Origin: Pogonophryne albipinna | Taxonomy: Eukaryota; Chordata; Actinopteri; Perciformes; Artedidraconidae | Assembly (NCBI GenBank): GCA_028583405.1 | Contig: CM053251.1 | Location: 6,755,602-6,819,601, forward strand | DNA length: 64,000 nucleotides | Direction: 5' to 3' | Shown here: piece after piece, positions 12,101-22,549 of the stretch | Layout of the letters: each line of letters opens with the position of its first letter | Position numbering within the stretch: position 1 is the stretch's first letter | Notes under the pieces: model-generated | Database searches by the model: none | The model's input: only the letters and a program-made list of their open reading frames with translations | Told to the model about the DNA's origin: nothing | Position numbers and translations under genes: made by a program

Positions 12101-15100
12101 CTCGTCACGCTTCATTCACAGCTGGAAATGTAAATTGTTTCCACAGGAAGTACCGCCTCCCACCACAGCAGCCACAAGGATGGCAGCGAGGCCAGCGTCC
12201 ATCAGAAGACCCGAAAACAGATGATCACGGAGAAGCTCAGGGAGCAGCTCCTCAAGGGGAAAGCCTTCATCATTAAGCGGTACGATGAAGCACAGCTGGC
12301 TCACAGCAGTTGGGTTTTTGGTCTGAATCCACGGCTGCTCACTGGCCAACACACGTGATTACACAAGAAAGTGTGTAACTTTATGAGGGCTTTGATGAGA
12401 ACTGTGCTCAGCAAGTACTCCCAACAAATAATGGAAAATGATATCAGTGATGTATTGCAGCTAAAACCTTTCAAAGGTCTACATTTAGACCTTTAATTAC
12501 GCTTTCCCGTTTGGCCAGCAGTGTAATTTTTGTAAGTGCTGCAACAGACAGTCAAAACATGTTACTGTTTTGATTTAATCACAGAGGAACAAGTGGTTTC
12601 TGAGATATTACGTCTGCAGCTGTAATTGAAACACAAAGAAAATGGGCATTTAGTAAATCGTTAACATTTTCTCAAACAACGAGTTACAGACAAACGACGT
12701 CAGACAGAATTGGTCATAAAATCCAAACACAAATGCAATTAAATAGCCTTTCTAATTCAAAGATTCCATTGTAAAACAACTGTGCATTTAAAAATCCAAA
12801 GGCTATTGGGAGCTTTATAAATCACTGAGACAAAATACATTCCTACAATCCCATGACTCACAGATACACTGTTTTATTGTTTAAGAAAGGGATGAAAGAC
12901 CCTCCTGAACCTTTTGCTCAGATTATCGCCTCATTCACTTGTATCTTTTTTTTTTTTTTTTTGTACTTGTTCTTGAGAAAGGTCCTAAGAATAGAAAGGT
13001 ATGTCAGATTCATGCCAGGTTCTTAAACTACATAATTGTTTGTGTCTTGTAATGAATATTCCCATTGCCACCTTATATAGTAAGTGTGTGTGAGGTAATC
13101 CTAATAGGCAGGTTAACACCGGACCACTTAAAGAACATTAGACTGCAGAACTGTGTGCACATATATAAATAAAATATATAAAATTCAGAGAAGTATTTCC
13201 CAGACTGAAATTCAAGAGACTTTGGTTTGCATATGTAAACAACACCTCCTAAAGTGGAGGAAGTAAACAACGTTAGCCGTCATATTAATTAGTGTCATTA
13301 GTAATAACAACACAAAAAAGATGCATGGTAAATTATTCAAAGCTAGCGTAGTGTTTCATTATTTTTAAAAGACCAGATTCTGTTCCTGAAAATTGAACAA
13401 ATCCCAAAACATTGATGAAGGTCAGAATCTTTGTGTAATGGCTTTTAAAGAGACATTTATCAAGAACAGAAGTCTGAGACACAAGTGGATCTGACTTTAA
13501 TTACATTTGACTCGAGTTTTTCGTCAACTTAATGTGTTGCTTAAAATAATACTTCTGTAACACTGTGAGTGTTGCACGGCCAGATACGGCTCAGCTGACT
13601 CAGATAAGGACATATATGATACATTATGATGTGATATGAATGATAATGGGACACATCGAGGTCTGCACTCAGTGTACGTAATGTTACTTTGATCCGGTTA
13701 CTTATGTTAACTTGTGGCAGATATTTAAGTAAGCTTTCTTAACGCTAATGTTATAACAGTCAGATTGCTCTGAAGATGGGAGGTGATATTCTATTAATGT
13801 TCACGTTCACACAGTCGGTGATTTTTGCCGGCAGTCTTTCCTGCAACGGCAGTTTTTCTGTATTTCCTTTCTCCTGTAAAATGACTTGATCGCTTTAAAC
13901 TCCGCACACTGAGCTCTGATTGGTCAGCAGGCGGTGCTTTCACTGAGTTGATCTCTTATCCTGGAACCTAACCTGCTCCGGACCAGGCTAGCCGTTCAGC
14001 ATAAGTTACCATGGAGATCTAGCCCGCTAAGAAGAGAACCAGCGTCGTAGGACCGGAAACCCAGATTTTTCCCTTAGCTCGCTAAGCGAAAATCCGGCTT
14101 CGCAGTATAGGCCTCTGGTGATGAATGAAACTTGTTGTTTGTTTTTCTTCTCAGGTTCCTGGAGATCTACCTTCCCATGAGGCAGTTCTTCTTCAACCTG
14201 ATCCACCCGGAGTACAGCGCGGTCACAGACGTCTACGTACTGATGTTCCTCTCTGACACCGTCGACTTCATCATCATCGTGTTCGGCTTCTGGGCGTTTG
14301 GTGTAAGTTTTAATAATAATACATTTTATTTAAGGCGCCTTTCATGACACCCAAGGACACCGTGCAATTTGTTAAATATTCTAAGAGGTAAAAGCAACAG
14401 AACATGATAAAAACACAAACATACCATCATGGAGAAGACGTTTAAAGTGGACACAGATGATAGGGAGCACTACAGTGAGTAGGCTGAACTTAACAGGTGG
14501 GTTTTGAGGAGTCAAAGTCAAAAGTCAACTTTATTGTCCATTTTCCAGGTTGTGTGTACTTCCCACAATCCCGAATGTAAAAAACAAATGTATATAAAAA
14601 TATGTGTGCAAATATGTATAAATATACACAGAATCAAGGACACATTTTTACATGTGCGCACATTAAGACCTACATAAAAACACAACAATCAATATATACA
14701 AAACAACAGTCACTTCAATATTTGAGAATGTACATTAGTGCAAAATTGTACATAGAATGTGCAAAATATTAGTGCCAGATTGTCCATAGCAGCGTAAAAA
14801 GTGTCTAGTGCTGGATTTGAGTGTCTGAATGTGTGGGGGTGTTATAGTCCAGTGGGGGCAGGGGGGAGAGGGGAGAGAGGAGAGGGGGGAGAGAGTTCAG
14901 CCTCCTGACAGCCTGGTGGAAAAAACTGTTCTTTAGGATGGACTTGAATATGGTGATCGTGTCAGACTGTTGGATGTGAAGGTGGAGAGAGTTCCATAGT
15001 TTGTTTTAGAACAACATTTAGACCCAGAAACCAAATCAAATCACTTCTGACAAAGCTAACGTTTATTTTCTTCCCTTGTAGAAACACTCGGCTGCAGACA

Positions 15101-18100
15101 TCACGTCGTCGCTGTCGGAGGATCAGGTGCCGGGGCCCTTCCTGGTCATGGTGCTGATCCAGTTTGGCACCATGGTGGTGGACCGGGCCCTCTACCTCAG
15201 GAAGTCTGTCCTGGGGAAAGTCATCTTCCAGGTCATCCTGGTGTTTGGGATCCACTTCTGGATGTTCTTCATCCTGCCAGTAGTCACACAAAAGTAAGGA
15301 CTCAGTCACTGTACAACAAATCACCTCTGGCTGGAAGAGAACTCTCTGCTCCTTAGCTTTTCTTAAGAACTGGACTTAAACTCCCACTGTTTACTTTTAT
15401 ATTCAATTTAATATTGAATAATCAATTTCTTGCACAATAATATCCTGCATTACATTATATTTGTTACTGGAAATGTGTACTTCCACATGTGTACATTTTT
15501 TAACTTTGTAATGCTATCTATCTATTTATCTATCCATCTATCTATCCATCTATCTATCTATCTATCTACCTATCTATCTAGATTAATATCTATCTATATT
15601 AGTATCTACCTACCTACCTACCTACCTACCTACCTACCTACCTACCTACCTACCTACCTACCTACCTACCTACCTACCTACCTACCTACCTACCTACCTA
15701 CCTACCTACCTACCTACCTACCTACCTACCTAGCTACCTACCTACCTACCTACCTACCTACCTACCTACCTACCTACCTACCTACCTACCTACCTACCTA
15801 CCTACCTACCTACCTACCTACCTATCTACCTACCTATCTACCTATCTATCTAGCTACCTACCTACCTATCTATCTATGTCACACAAGACATGTTTTTTAT
15901 TCAATCTAAGGTCATTACGTTTCCTGATTAATGTGTTTTGAAGGCATAGTTTACCCCAAAATCAATATTTTTTCCTCCCACCTGTACTGCTTTTTTACGA
16001 TCTAGATAGTTTTGCGTGCAGGATATATATATTTGTTCTACTCCACACCACTTACTGAAGATCCACGGACCTTGTTGTGAGCAGTTTGGTGTAGGAACGA
16101 CTATAACCACTTTTTTATTTGCTAGTAAACTATCTGGCTGAGTGTCTTTGGTGCTGAGTGTCTTTGGTGCATGTTTGTTTATATCTGAAATGACTTTTTG
16201 CACTCATGTTATTTGGTTGCAAAGATTTAACAAACAACATATTTGAGATTATTTCGGCTGCCTAAAAATAAAATAAAATGACCAAACTACTACATCCTTC
16301 TATTTCTCGAGCTGTCTCTCTTGTCTTCCCCTCGTAGGCGTTTCAGCGAGAACATGGTCGCTCAGATGTGGTATTTTGTCAAGTGCATCTACTTCGGGCT
16401 GTCAGCCTATCAGATCCGCTGTGGTTATCCCACCCGCGTTTTGGGAAACTTCCTCACCAAGGGCCACAATTATGCCAACCTCTTCCTGTTTCAAGGGTGA
16501 GTTCATCTGGGAGTCTCATTTCTTCCAGCTGGGCAAACAGGGCCACGGCTCCGGTCGTCTAGCTGCTGCTGCGGGAATACAAAGAGACACACAAGATTAC
16601 ACCTGAGGCTTTCTGTTTCTGAAATGTGGAAACCATTTACTTAAAGGGGAAATCCACATTTGTTATTGTTAACTTAAGCCTATTGTGCACCCCATTTTTT
16701 ACATGTTAGTGTTCAGGTCTTTAATATTACATTTTGTGCTGAAATGATAAGTCAAGTTAACGTTTATTGACTAAATCTTTAAATAATGATAAAAGTAGTC
16801 ATTAGTTTCAACCCTTGTCCTGCCATTATTATTTAATATAAAGCTTATTATTGATTAAATACATTTCACATTTAGAAACTACACTTTAAATAACTAGATT
16901 ATTATCTATCTGTGTAGGTTAAAAGTAGGTGTCTTATATATTATATCATTTTTGGGGTTTAATGAATAATACAAACGTCTGGGTATGCAATTTAATTTAT
17001 TTATTTTTCTGAAAGGGCTTTAAGTAATTAAGTATAAAAAAGGAAGTCGTCGCCACATGGCTGCCAGTGTTGGTTGTTAAGTCAAATAACTGTATAGGTG
17101 TTCATAAACCAACAAAAGTGTTTTATTTCTATAATATATAAACATGTACATCAAACACCATAGCTTATTAGGCCTGTTCTTCTCTTGTACACAATTAACA
17201 AATTAGAGTGATTTACTGTATTAAGAAATTCAATCGTACTTTTGTTCACCTCGTATATTTGTTAGCAGATTAACTGACAGTTGTGTGTTGTGTGTAGTTT
17301 CCGTATGGTGCCGTTCCTGACGGAGCTGCGGGCCGTGATGGACTGGGTCTGGACGGACACCTCGCTGTCTCTGTCCAGCTGGATCTGTGTGGAGGACATC
17401 TACGCTCACATCTTCATCCTGAAGTGCTGGAGAGAGTCTGAGAAGGTGTTTATCATTGTGCCGTCAGTGTGGAGAACCACTTTCAGAGCCACAGTCTGTC
17501 AAGGTGGAATTCATGCTGAAATGTGCTTTTGTGGAGCCGGATCTATTGTTTTTTTTGTGAGGAAAACTCCATCTGGAGGGAATACAGGGATTTTAGCCTT
17601 TGCAGACCATTTACATGCACAACAACCTATATCACACACTATGGGAGAGGGGAAACCACAACAAGCATAACAGGCCCTTTAACCTTCTGTCTTTTTAATG
17701 AGAATCTTATTTTTCTCTAAATCTTAAAGCCAGCAGATATTTTCCTCCTCAATATGATCTATAACACGAGAAACAGCTGTTAGAGGGTCTACAGCTAAAC
17801 AAAAGTTCATATTCAATACCTTAAATACGAAGTTTGAAAAATGCTTCTGCGAACTAGGACTTAATTATCTAGTCTGTTGACTCTTTTAAAACTATTTTAA
17901 AGACATTCCTGTTTGGTCAGCGTTTGGGTAACCGGTGTGCTTGACCTTATTCCTTTTAATACTATGTTTTTATTTTTGTTTGTTTTTAAATTTCATTTGT
18001 ACGTTTTGTTTTATTGTGTTTTTATTGTGTCTTAAATTATGCTGTGGTGCTTTTATGACTTCTTAACATGTGGGTTCATTGATCATTGTACGCCTCCTAT

Positions 18101-21100
18101 ATGGATGTCTTATTGTTTTGTCAAGCACTTTGTGACTTTGTCTGTGAAAAGCGCTTTATAAATAAACTTTACTTACTTACTTACTTAATTGCGTGATGCG
18201 AATCAACAAATAAGTCCAGGGATAGAAAACATGTTTCCATTAAGGAAAAAAAATGATTGAGATATTTTGAAATACTACAGGAAAACCCTCTGTTTGGCCG
18301 AATAACACATCTTAATGTCCTGTTTCTGCGTCCGTCTGCAGAAGTACCCCCAGCCGCGAGGCCAGAAGAAGAAGGCGGTGGTGAAGTACGGGATGGGGGG
18401 GATGATCGTGGCGCTGCTGATCTGCATCGTGTGGTTCCCGCTGCTCTTCATGTCCCTCGTCAAGTCCGTGGCTGGAGTCGTCAACGCGCCGCTGGACGTG
18501 TCCTTTACAATCACGCTGGCTGGCTTTACGGTGAGCAGAGTTTCTTTCATCAAGTAAATCAAGATTAAACATTCTTGCAAAGTGCTTTACTGATACATCT
18601 CCCACCAAGGCAAAATCCTTTGTAATTACATTAATCCTGCGTGATTTGAAAAGAGTTCAAGTAGATCTACAGGGAGTAAATACATCTGTGATTCATTGAA
18701 GTCCTTATTTGAATGGCTCGTCACTTTTTGATCAGTTTGCGTGATTTCTGGGAGAGAGAATCCAGAGGATTAAGATGATATTTTCTAAACAGTGAGAATA
18801 ATCTAGCTGCAGCGTTCAATGTATAATTATGTTTTTTGGAAGACTTAGAGTGTAATTACTTAAATAAACAAACATTTCCTTTTCTCACAGCCCATCTTCA
18901 CCATGAGCGCTCAGCAAAAACAACTGCAGAATGTGAACCAAACCGAGTTTGACTTGTTTTGTAAGAAATACAATAATGACGATGTGAGTATGAGAAATAT
19001 AATTCAAAAACAAAGATGTCAGTTGTGTTGTGTTTGTAATGTTGTCAGCATGTATGCTTAAATAACATAAATGATTAATTTATTATTATTAACAATCAAC
19101 CTAAAAGCCGGTGAAATTCTCCTTCATTGAGAGGTTCCTGCTCAGAGTCCCACCTCTGTGTGTTTGGCTGATAGTTCTACACCAAGTGGCTCAAATGTTT
19201 TAACATTGTTTATGCTGTGGTTATCAGACCGCCTTGCAGTGGCTCGAGGGCTACTTCAAGGAGGACCTGATCATCGCAGAGCTGAAAGGCAGCTCCAACA
19301 GCCTGTGGACCATCAGCCCGCCCAGCAGGCAGAACCTGATCGAAATGCTGAAGAGCAAAGAGGATTTCCCCATCACCGTGGCCTGGTCCGTGCAAAGGTA
19401 CGCACATGTTGTCCGTGCATCATGTATGCTTGCATCTACCCATGTGATACTGCTCGTAGAATTATATTACACTAGGGGCTGCGTAGGATTAATTACACTA
19501 GCTCAAACCAACATTTCCAATCATTCAACCGTTGTCAAGTCCAAAGGCATTTGTGGAAATAACATTTATGGAAAACACAACACAGCAATCTAACAGAACA
19601 ACAAATAACAATTAGATTTATCTTTAGGAGAAATATTACAAAGGACATTCAATTCTTCCTTCTAAATCAGGGGTCTCAAACTCAAGGCCCGGGGGCCAAA
19701 TCCGGCCCGCGACTTCATTTTATGTGGCCCCGCATTGCCGCAAGAGCTTGCAAAGAATATAATACGTTTATTTTACGGTTACATGCCGCTTTACAGAAGC
19801 AGGTAGCCCATAAACTACATGTCCCACAATGCATCTCGTTTTGTGACATGCGCACTGAAGAGATTTGCAATTATTTGCCCTGGACTTCTGCTTTCAGACG
19901 TAGTTAATTACTAAGTTATTATCCTATCTAGGGCTGCTCAATTAATCGTATTTTAATCGCAATTACGATTTTGGCTTGCAACGATTATGAAACAACATAA
20001 TCGAAATAAAACGATTTTTTTTGTTTTGTTATTGGTTTTTCAGTTGATTTATACTTAAAGTTCAGGGTAATCAACTGTTAATTTTTTTCAATACATTTAT
20101 GTTTTCAAAGTAAATGTATAATCGTTTTTTAATAATCGGAATATCAATTATTGACCCAAATAATCGAGATTATGATTTTTGCCATAATCGAGCAGCCCTA
20201 ATCCTATCCGATAATAATCCAATTCAGAGGCAATAATGTAATATAATACATTAATTTATATATATACTATATATTTATATAGTTACAACCGGCCCTTTGA
20301 GTGCAACCTTTATGCGAATGTGGCCCGCGATGAAATTGAGTTTGACACCCCTGTTCTAAATCATCCAAAGTTTTGGATTTACAGTCAAATTAATCTACAT
20401 ATTTAATTACAAGACATTTTAAATATACAGTAACACATACAAGCACTTGCACTAAGAAAAGGTCCTGCAGGAATATGAAAAATCCCTAAGCATACTTTTC
20501 TAGTGAACTTGTGTTGTTTTTATAAAGAGGCTGCTTTCACACCTGGTGTATGACTAATGAATTCATCATAAACATAGAAGTAGTCAATTCATATTTAGAT
20601 TAAAAAATGTATGCCTCACAAACAGCTGGAGGTTAATAAGATGTTAAATCATGTTTTCCTTTCGTGACCTTAGAAACCTCACTTTTAGTGCCAAGGCTGA
20701 AATAGCGTCAGGAAAGCGAGTGACCGATCTCGACACGGAGACAAAGAATGAGCTCATCGAGCTGCTGTACGGAACCGTCCAATATGTGTACGTTTATCAA
20801 CTCCTCAACAGATGAGCTACTCACTGCCTCTGTTGGTCGTCATTCAAATTGACAGTTCAGGTTACTCGAACATATTGAAAAGCTGAGGAGCATAAACAGT
20901 TTGCAGTTAACGGCCTCTCTTCCTCTGCAGGATCATAAAAGAGATCTTCCCTCGTTTCATTCGAGCCCCCTCGGACTCGGGTGCCACGTCTGTGGATCAT
21001 CTGTATAAAGGTGTGTAGATGGGACTGGACATTTTGTATAGTTTATACTTGATTTGGTGACAGCAAAAAGACACTTAAGAGCCTCTAGGTCTTGTAGGGA

Positions 21101-22549
21101 TAGAAGTACTAGAAAGGGAGTAATGTTTCCAGAAGGTAAAGCCTTTGCCGACAGAATAATGGGAATAATCAGTTTTAATCTTATTACCAGAATCAGATTC
21201 AGAAACAGGTTTATTACCAGGTAGGTCGACACGTACGAGGAATTTGACTTGATTTCGTGGTGCATACATAAAAGTAAAACAAACATTAAAAACACAGAAC
21301 TAGAAAAATATTTAAAAATATAGCAAAATATAACAGTATTTACATAGAAATGGAATAAAATATGGAATAAAAACCGGCAGTAATAAAAAAGAAAACAGAT
21401 ATTGTTGTACATCGTGTGCATTAATGTAATGCAGAGTCTGTGATGTGTTTGAGGTAAAGTGTTACGTTACAATATCTATTCCTCCATGCAGATAAAACGA
21501 TGTTGAACATAAACCTGACGTTGATCCGAGGGAATAACTCGGCGCAGATCCAGGAGTGGTGGATCGTCAACCAGACGGAGCCCGGCCCCATCCCCAAGAG
21601 AGGCCCCCTCCCAGACCCCCCCAAGTATGAACCCAGCCTGGATCTCTACGTGTTCAGCGACCAAGTCAGCCCCCCCAGCCTGGGCTTCCTGGCCGGATAC
21701 GGGTACGTGGGGATTTAAAAAAGAAAAAAAGATTTGTGGTGCTTCGGTGTTAAAGTGAAATATCTGTGTTTGTTATGAGAAAAAATAGGTCATTATCTAA
21801 AGCTGTGCAAGGAGTGAGAATATCAAGTTCTGTTGGGTTTTACTTCAAGTGTAATCTTGATTTGAATCCAAGATGATTCACAAGATGGGAAAGCAGGGAA
21901 ACATCATTAGGTTTAAATACTGCAAGATTTTTAATCACATCAAAATGTAAAGGAAAAATATGTCACTTTTTCACATTATAATGTCTAAAACAACTCGACC
22001 AATGGTATATATTTGGTTGAGCTGTGCACTTAATCTATTCCACATTTTCCATAATTTTCAAACCCAGAGATTTTTATCAAAGGTGAGTTTTCTTTGGTCA
22101 GGGATGATTTCTGGTCAAACATTATCACAAAACTATCTTGGAGAAAAACTGATTTTTAGCTTTTTTTGTGTTTTTATTGGTTTTCATAACCGATTCCGTT
22201 AGTTGTGGTGAGGAGGAAACCTCTCTGGATAATTTGGCTCCCGGTAAAACCAAATTCTACAAATGATGCAATGTTCTTTCTGTCTTTCCTGTCCAGGATC
22301 CTGGGCCTGTACGCCTCTGTGGTTCTGGTCATCGGCAAGTTCGTACGCGAGTTCTTCAGCGGCATCTCCCACACCATCATGTTCGAGGAGCTGCCCAACG
22401 TGGACCGCATCCACAAGCTGTGCACGGACATCTTCCTGGTGCGAGAGACGGGGGAGCTGGACCTGGAGGAGGACATGTACGCCAAACTCATCTTCCTCTA
22501 CCGCTCTCCAGAGACTATGATCAAGTGGACCAGAGAGAAAACGGAGTGA
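168..22549 (+). CDS. piezo2: Piezo2-type mechanosensitive cation channel, C-terminal 1407 residues (5' end outside window)
   Basis: Piezo proteins form trimeric plasma-membrane channels opened by mechanical force. Coding exons, read by splice sites and unbroken phase: 168-271, 1670-1768, 2703-2823, 2940-3014, 3175-3341, 3948-4141, 5019-5192, 5881-6516, 7745-8003, 8922-9101, 9691-9997, 12147-12279, 14155-14302, 15082-15293, 16338-16496, 17298-17445, 18342-18530, 18891-18983, 19228-19397, 20674-20787, 20931-21010, 21492-21702, 22297-22549. The sum is 4226 nt: a 2-nt split codon plus 1408 codons including TGA. The fragment holds the acidic and basic cytosolic linkers, the last blade helices, anchor, outer pore helix, extracellular cap, inner helix and C-terminal domain. 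The last residues (IKWTREKTE) resemble PIEZO2 rather than PIEZO1, and the napg neighbour also fits PIEZO2. The paralogue (a or b) is not resolved. Several donors are weak (9102 gttcct, 17446 gtgttt), but reading frame and homology support them. Confidence 0.93.
325..609. repeat. (TAG)n trinucleotide microsatellite in a piezo2 intron
   Basis: Interrupted runs of AGT/TAG begin about 50 bp after the donor of the exon ending at 271. They contain regular AATACTAG and GAACCAG interruptions. The array keeps one frame open past the splice site, giving a false Val/Ile-rich extension. It is intronic. Confidence 0.9.
1080..1395. repeat. Degraded interspersed repeat rich in AAGTA/TACTT motifs
   Basis: The stretch resembles the fish non-autonomous DNA elements built from AGTAAAAGTA-type words, with a near-terminal TTACTTCCCACCCCTG at 1381-1396. 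A tandem array at 37.4 kb uses related words. No clean terminal inverted repeat or target duplication could be defined, so the boundaries are approximate. Confidence 0.35.
2140..2218 (+). mobile_element. 3' tail of a LINE/SINE-type retroelement
   Basis: The segment ends in the retroposon tail pattern GTGCTATATAAATAAACTT, followed by a short TTGCC repeat. The same type of tail is seen at 18120-18185. Only the tail is recognisable; no reverse transcriptase sequence is present. Confidence 0.4.
5881..6516 (+). other. piezo2: Large acidic, disordered exon of piezo2
   Basis: This 636-nt exon encodes about 212 residues dominated by Glu, Asp, Ser, Gly and Pro. It includes an almost pure Glu tract encoded at about 6064-6102. 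It lies in the cytosolic linker before the segment that starts with MFYDEELEQ. Its last two bases (AA) join G of the next exon to make Lys. In family terms this is an intrinsically disordered loop between the blade repeats. Its last part, from about residue 170 of the exon, is more conserved in character ([17 protein letters not shown]). Length variation of the GAG/GAA tract between individuals is likely. Confidence 0.8.
6927..7531. mobile_element. Non-autonomous hAT element (copy 1) in a piezo2 intron
   Basis: Terminal inverted repeats read TAGGGCTGCAAGATATA at the left and end ...GTGCAGCCCTA at the right. A perfect 8-bp target duplication, CTTTGTAG, flanks them at 6919-6926 and 7532-7539, which is diagnostic of hAT-superfamily insertion. 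At 605 bp it carries no transposase. A second copy of the same family lies inverted at 48640-49205. The left end contains the palindrome TGCGCATGCGCA at 6969-6980. Confidence 0.9.
9148..9588. mobile_element. Short piggyBac-like MITE in a piezo2 intron
   Basis: The element is bounded by TTAA at 9148-9151 and 9585-9588. The ends match as inverted repeats (AAGTCACCTA at the left; AGGTCTCCTA when the right end is read on the other strand). TTAA duplications are typical of piggyBac-class transposition. It has no coding capacity and includes a poly-C run near 9307-9318. Confidence 0.65.
10162..10753. mobile_element. Non-autonomous hAT element with CAGGGGTGTCAAACTC ends
   Basis: The left end reads CAGGGGTGTCAAACTCAA and the right end reads TTGAGTTTGACACATGTG. 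The exact 8-bp duplication GGCTATAG flanks it at 10154-10161 and 10754-10761. It lies between piezo2 exons 9691-9997 and 12147-12279. A related element with the same terminal words is at 19668-20353, and a lone end remnant is near 26680. Confidence 0.88.
11117..11262 (+). mobile_element. tRNA-derived SINE fragment
   Basis: A sequence close to the RNA polymerase III B box (GGTTCAATCCC) sits at about 11148-11158. It is preceded by GGTCGCCTATCAATTAGAGG and followed by SINE-body words ending GGGCACTGAATGAATAATGAC. This is the layout of the common teleost tRNA-derived SINEs. A second partial copy (TTTAATCCCCACC) is at about 58505-58570. Confidence 0.55.
14320..14960. mobile_element. Cluster of retroelement 3'-end fragments in a piezo2 intron
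   Basis: TTTTATTTAAGGCGCCTTTCA at 14324-14344 looks like the reverse complement of an L2-type tail. At about 14515-14960 a second fragment begins with CAACTTTATTGTCC and ends near CAGCCTGGTGGAAAAAACTG, words typical of another common fish retroelement family. No open reading frame is kept. Boundaries are approximate. Confidence 0.45.
15514..15877. repeat. Compound (CTAT)n/(CTAC)n tetranucleotide microsatellite
   Basis: About 360 bp of CTAT repeats change into an almost pure CTAC array and back to CTAT. It lies in the intron after exon 15082-15293. It keeps one frame open as a meaningless repeating Tyr-Leu-Pro-Thr peptide. Confidence 0.97.
18120..18186 (+). mobile_element. LINE-type 3' tail with (TTAC)n
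   Basis: GAAAAGCGCTTTATAAATAAA followed by TTACTTACTTACTTACTTA is the tail of a non-LTR retroelement ending in a short tandem repeat. It lies in the intron before piezo2 exon 18342-18530. The 5' extent is not recognisable. Confidence 0.5.
19668..20353. mobile_element. Non-autonomous hAT element, host of a nested MITE
   Basis: Ends read CAGGGGTCTCAAACTCAAGG and ...TTGAGTTTGACACCCCTG. The 8-bp duplication TTCTAAAT is exact at 19660-19667 and 20354-20361. Its terminal words match the element at 10162-10753. A second element has inserted inside it at 19929-20200. Confidence 0.92.
19929..20200. mobile_element. hAT MITE nested inside another hAT element
   Basis: Terminal inverted repeats TAGGGCTGCTCAATTAATCG and ...ATAATCGAGCAGCCCTA are flanked by the exact 8-bp duplication ATCCTATC (19921-19928 and 20201-20208). 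The interior is A+T-rich with repeated ATTACGATT/AATCG words. Being inside the 19668-20353 element, it must be the younger insertion. Confidence 0.92.
21180..21480 (-). mobile_element. Retroelement fragment in a piezo2 intron
   Basis: The segment starts CCAGAATCAGATTCAGAAAC, then GGTTTATTACCAGGTAGG and GAGGAATTTGACTT. These words belong to a very common teleost non-LTR element, read from its 3' end. The remainder is A-rich. Recognition is by word resemblance only. Confidence 0.45.

Larger units (their letters stand above)
16338..22549 (+). other. piezo2: Piezo2 pore module: anchor, outer helix, cap, inner helix and CTD
   Basis: Exon 17298-17445 plus 18342-18530 encode the anchor and outer pore helix; the hydrophobic stretch [19 protein letters not shown] is outer-helix-like. 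Exons 18891-18983, 19228-19397, 20674-20787, 20931-21010 and 21492-21702 encode the extracellular cap. It has N-glycosylation sequons such as NQT (twice) and NLT. Exon 22297-22549 encodes the pore-lining inner helix ([17 protein letters not shown]) and the C-terminal domain. The intracellular constriction residues known from mouse Piezo1, Met-Phe-Glu-Glu and the Pro-Glu of SPETMIKW, are both present. Nothing essential is missing, so this allele looks functional. Confidence 0.85.

Noticed and set aside
13800..14110. Possible MITE before piezo2 exon 14155-14302
   Set aside because: CpG-bearing and repeat-like (GATTGGTCAGCAGGCGGTGC), but no inverted ends were found, and a bounded call would be a guess.
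15430..15909. Open frame with repeated Tyr-Leu-Pro-Thr
   Set aside because: Produced by the CTAC/CTAT microsatellite in an intron; no splice or homology support.
15930..16170. Possible transposon (AGTTTACCCCAAAATC words)
   Set aside because: Resembles common fish non-autonomous elements, but no ends or target duplication could be defined.
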